49,499 bases of DNA, from positions 1 to 49,499 of the forward strand of contig CAJBMC010000029.1 of NCBI GenBank assembly GCA_903954055.1. Reading direction: 5' to 3'. Source of the stretch: an uncultured Actinomycetes bacterium. GTDB taxonomy: Bacteria; Actinomycetota; Actinomycetes; Nanopelagicales; Nanopelagicaceae. The position numbers and the translations under genes were made by a program. The notes beneath the pieces are model-generated. The model ran no database searches, was not told where the DNA came from, and saw only the letters and a program-made list of their open reading frames with translations. This document shows positions 47,201 to 49,499 of the stretch, piece by piece; positions within the stretch are counted from its first letter, which is position 1, and each line of letters opens with the position of its first letter.

Positions 47201-48354
47201 TACTGGGCCGCCTTTACTTCTGGTGTTCGACGAGCGCCACCATGTGTGACCGCAGCGCCGTTGATGATTTCATCTTCGAAATTAATATTGATGCTCAACT
47301 CAGTTGCAGCTTTATCATCCTTTGCAGGTGCAGCTGGCTTAGTTAACAAGGTAAGCAAGTTAACGACATTTCGTGAGTAAAGGCTTGATGCGTGGAATGG
47401 AAGTTGGCTTGGAACATCTTTTCCGCCCCAGATGCGAACTCCCCCAGCGGTCTCAACAATTTCACCTGGCTTTGATCCTTCGACATTTCCGCCAGTTTCA
47501 GCAGCTAAATCGATGATGATTGTTCCTGGCTCCATTGCATCGACCATATCTTTTGTCATCAAACGTGGAGCTGCTCGTCCCGGAACAGCTGCTGTGGTGA
47601 TTACAACATGTGACTTAGCGATATATGGAGTCAATAGTTCGCGTTGCTTTGCAGCACGGTCTTCGGTCATCTCGCGGGCATATCCCCCAGCGCCTTCTAG
47701 CACTTCAAGTTCGAGTTGAATAAATGTTGCACCCATGGAACGCACCTCATCGGCTGATGCAGGACGCACGTCGTAAGCCGAGACAACTGCACCCAAGCGG
47801 CGCGCAGTTGCAATTGCCTGTAATCCTGCAACACCGGCTCCGAGCACAAGAACCTGTGCCGGAGTAACTGTTCCGGCTGCTGTCATAAGTAGTGGGAAGA
47901 ATCGAGGTGAAAGTTCTGCACCGACAAGCGCCGCGCGATAACCCGCGCAGAGCGCTTGTGATGATAAGGCATCCATTGATTGTGCACGGGAAATTCGTGG
48001 AACTAGTTCGAGCGAGAAAGCTGTCACGCCGGCACTTGCAGCTGCATCAATGGAATCAACAGATGTCGTCGGCGATAAAAATGAGATTGTTACAGCGCCC
48101 TTCTTCAACTTGCTCATCTGCGCCGCTGTTAAAGGCTGTACTGAGAGAACAACATCAGCATCATTGAGAAGATCACCAGAAATAACAGTTGCGCCTGCAG
48201 AGCGATATTGGTCATCTGATGCTTGAGAATAAATTCCGGCACCGCTTTCAACGGCAACCTCATATCCAAGCTTGGTCAATTTGCTGATGACATCCGGGAC
48301 GAGCGCCACGCGCTTTTCGCCCTCACGTATTTCCTTAGGAACACAGACCTTCAT
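47200..48354 (-). CDS. pntAa: NAD(P) transhydrogenase subunit alpha, NAD-binding part
   Basis: CVPKEIREGEKRVALVPD, VLGAGVAGLQAIATARRLGAVVSAYDVRP. Confidence 0.96.
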   Translation of the reverse strand: MKVCVPKEIREGEKRVALVPDVISKLTKLGYEVAVESGAGIYSQASDDQYRSAGATVISGDLLNDADVVLSVQPLTAAQMSKLKKGAVTISFLSPTTSVDSIDAAASAGVTAFSLELVPRISRAQSMDALSSQALCAGYRAALVGAELSPRFFPLLMTAAGTVTPAQVLVLGAGVAGLQAIATARRLGAVVSAYDVRPASADEVRSMGATFIQLELEVLEGAGGYAREMTEDRAAKQRELLTPYIAKSHVVITTAAVPGRAAPRLMTKDMVDAMEPGTIIIDLAAETGGNVEGSKPGEIVETAGGVRIWGGKDVPSQLPFHASSLYSRNVVNLLTLLTKPAAPAKDDKAATELSININFEDEIINGAAVTHGGARRTPEVKAAQ

Positions 48355-48428
48355 GCCAGAAGGCTAGTCGCTGATGCTGGGAGTATCTAGATGAAAGGCA
48401 GTGCCGAACCTAAAGAATTAGTGAATAT

Positions 48429-49499
48429 TTAACGAGTAGAGGTTCTACGCGGGACGAAAATGCGCAGTATTGATGAGGTCGAACCGGTTATGCCAACGGT
48501 CGTAGGTACCGCTTGAGCAAGAATCGTCATGTTACCTATTTGGGTGGGTTTCCAGGTACATGAAGCCGTGTATGAACTGGCCGATCCGGTTGCTAATTTG
48601 GAAATGCATCCAGCGATTCTCTTTCCGTTAAGAAGGAAGGTTACTTTCGATGCAACGGTAACAGTCGCAGAGATTGCGATTGCGGTTCGGTATGGGGCGC
48701 TACTTACATTTCCGGCAATGGTAAATGCTGAAAAAGAGGATGTATCTAAGACATCCGTTACCGTGACAGTGACTGTCTCATATCCAGCATTGTTAGATGA
48801 ATCAACACCTTTAAAGACAACGATATATGTGTTGTTCGCGCCCACATCTGTAGGCGCCTCAAAGTCTGGTGCGACGATAAAGGCGAGTGAAGCAGATGTC
48901 GTTGAGAGCCGCGTGATTGAAAATTTTAATTTATCTTCGCCGCCATCAATCGTGATTGTTGCGCTCTCATCTGTGGTGATGGTTCCTACTGCAGTTGTGT
49001 TCTCAGGAGTGCTAAAGGTATCTGCGGAAGGAAAAGCTGGTGGTGTTGTATCAGCATCGACACCTTGGTCAAAGAAGGAGTCTGCAGATAATGTTCCATA
49101 TGTATCCGTACCTGGTCCACCATAAAAGTGAGACCGTTCATCGATATATGCAACGTAATCATTTCCGGGGCCACCATAAAATGTCGAGAACCACATATGG
49201 TTTGTGATTGAGTCATTACCTGCTCCGCCGAAGAAGAAGTCCTGCGTAGAGGCATCAGAATCCAAAGTCGGAACTTGATTATCGTTGCTATCTCCACAAA
49301 AAAGGTCTTGACCATTTCCATTTGCGCCAGCGCTACCTGTAATGACGCCGGCGCCATTTGCAACCCAGACAACTAAACTTCCGTTAGAAATTTTTGTTTC
49401 AATGGCCGCGGCATCTGCTAAGCCCATCAGACCTGGAATCGTTGCTCGAGTGTAGAGAGGGTCATTAATTGCTGCGATACATGCATCGAGTTGCTGTGC
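48429..49499 (-). CDS. Secreted RTX-repeat / cadherin-like protein, N-terminus beyond window
   Basis: GGAGNDSI, GGPGNDYV, GGPGTDTY calcium-binding-type nonapeptides; cadherin-like segment; C-terminal module homologous to the 44038-45537 protein; frame open to the window end. Confidence 0.8.
   Translation of the reverse strand, partial: AQQLDACIAAINDPLYTRATIPGLMGLADAAAIETKISNGSLVVWVANGAGVITGSAGANGNGQDLFCGDSNDNQVPTLDSDASTQDFFFGGAGNDSITNHMWFSTFYGGPGNDYVAYIDERSHFYGGPGTDTYGTLSADSFFDQGVDADTTPPAFPSADTFSTPENTTAVGTITTDESATITIDGGEDKLKFSITRLSTTSASLAFIVAPDFEAPTDVGANNTYIVVFKGVDSSNNAGYETVTVTVTDVLDTSSFSAFTIAGNVSSAPYRTAIAISATVTVASKVTFLLNGKRIAGCISKLATGSASSYTASCTWKPTQIGNMTILAQAVPTTVGITGSTSSILRIFVPRRTSTR

Noticed and set aside
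48529-49125. 198-aa + strand ORF opposite the RTX/cadherin-like gene
   Set aside because: Fully antisense to a supported CDS with recognisable repeats; composition artefact.

Overview
The window looks like a moderately low-GC actinobacterial chromosome segment. Gene content and the leaderless-promoter style suggest a streamlined freshwater actinobacterium, but that lineage is an inference. It is densely packed with mostly housekeeping genes: about 45 protein genes and one initiator tRNA. I found no phage, IS element or CRISPR array. From recall, the block at about 2.2-20.3 kb (UPF0182, PDZ/Lon-like protease, DUF2342 metalloprotease, YgjP-like peptidase, ThiF-like protein, whiB7, uvrD2-like, nudC, adnB, adnA) resembles the M. 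tuberculosis Rv3193c-Rv3202c neighbourhood. Other recognisable modules are polyphosphate metabolism (ppx, mutT1-like, ppk1), ychF/rmuC, ispH/xseAB, class I fumarase, phoH, uppS, greA, a DrrAB-type ABC exporter, two MFS transporters, the three-subunit proton-translocating transhydrogenase pntAa/pntAb/pntB, and two secreted proteins (one Gly-rich, one RTX-like) sharing a C-terminal module. The most interesting signals are: (1) a candidate whiB7 leader attenuator, made of a 60-codon uORF, an intrinsic terminator and a possible antiterminator pairing; (2) a recurrent TANNNT box exactly 6 nt upstream of at least ten start codons, implying leaderless transcription, including two divergent pairs whose -10 boxes face each other 1 bp apart; (3) an MFS gene with no canonical start codon, overlapped by a terminator-like hairpin; (4) nested inverted repeats beside an 18-bp tandem duplication; and (5) a repeated intergenic motif, AATTACCCGG. 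All calls are by reading only; no searches or folding programs were run.
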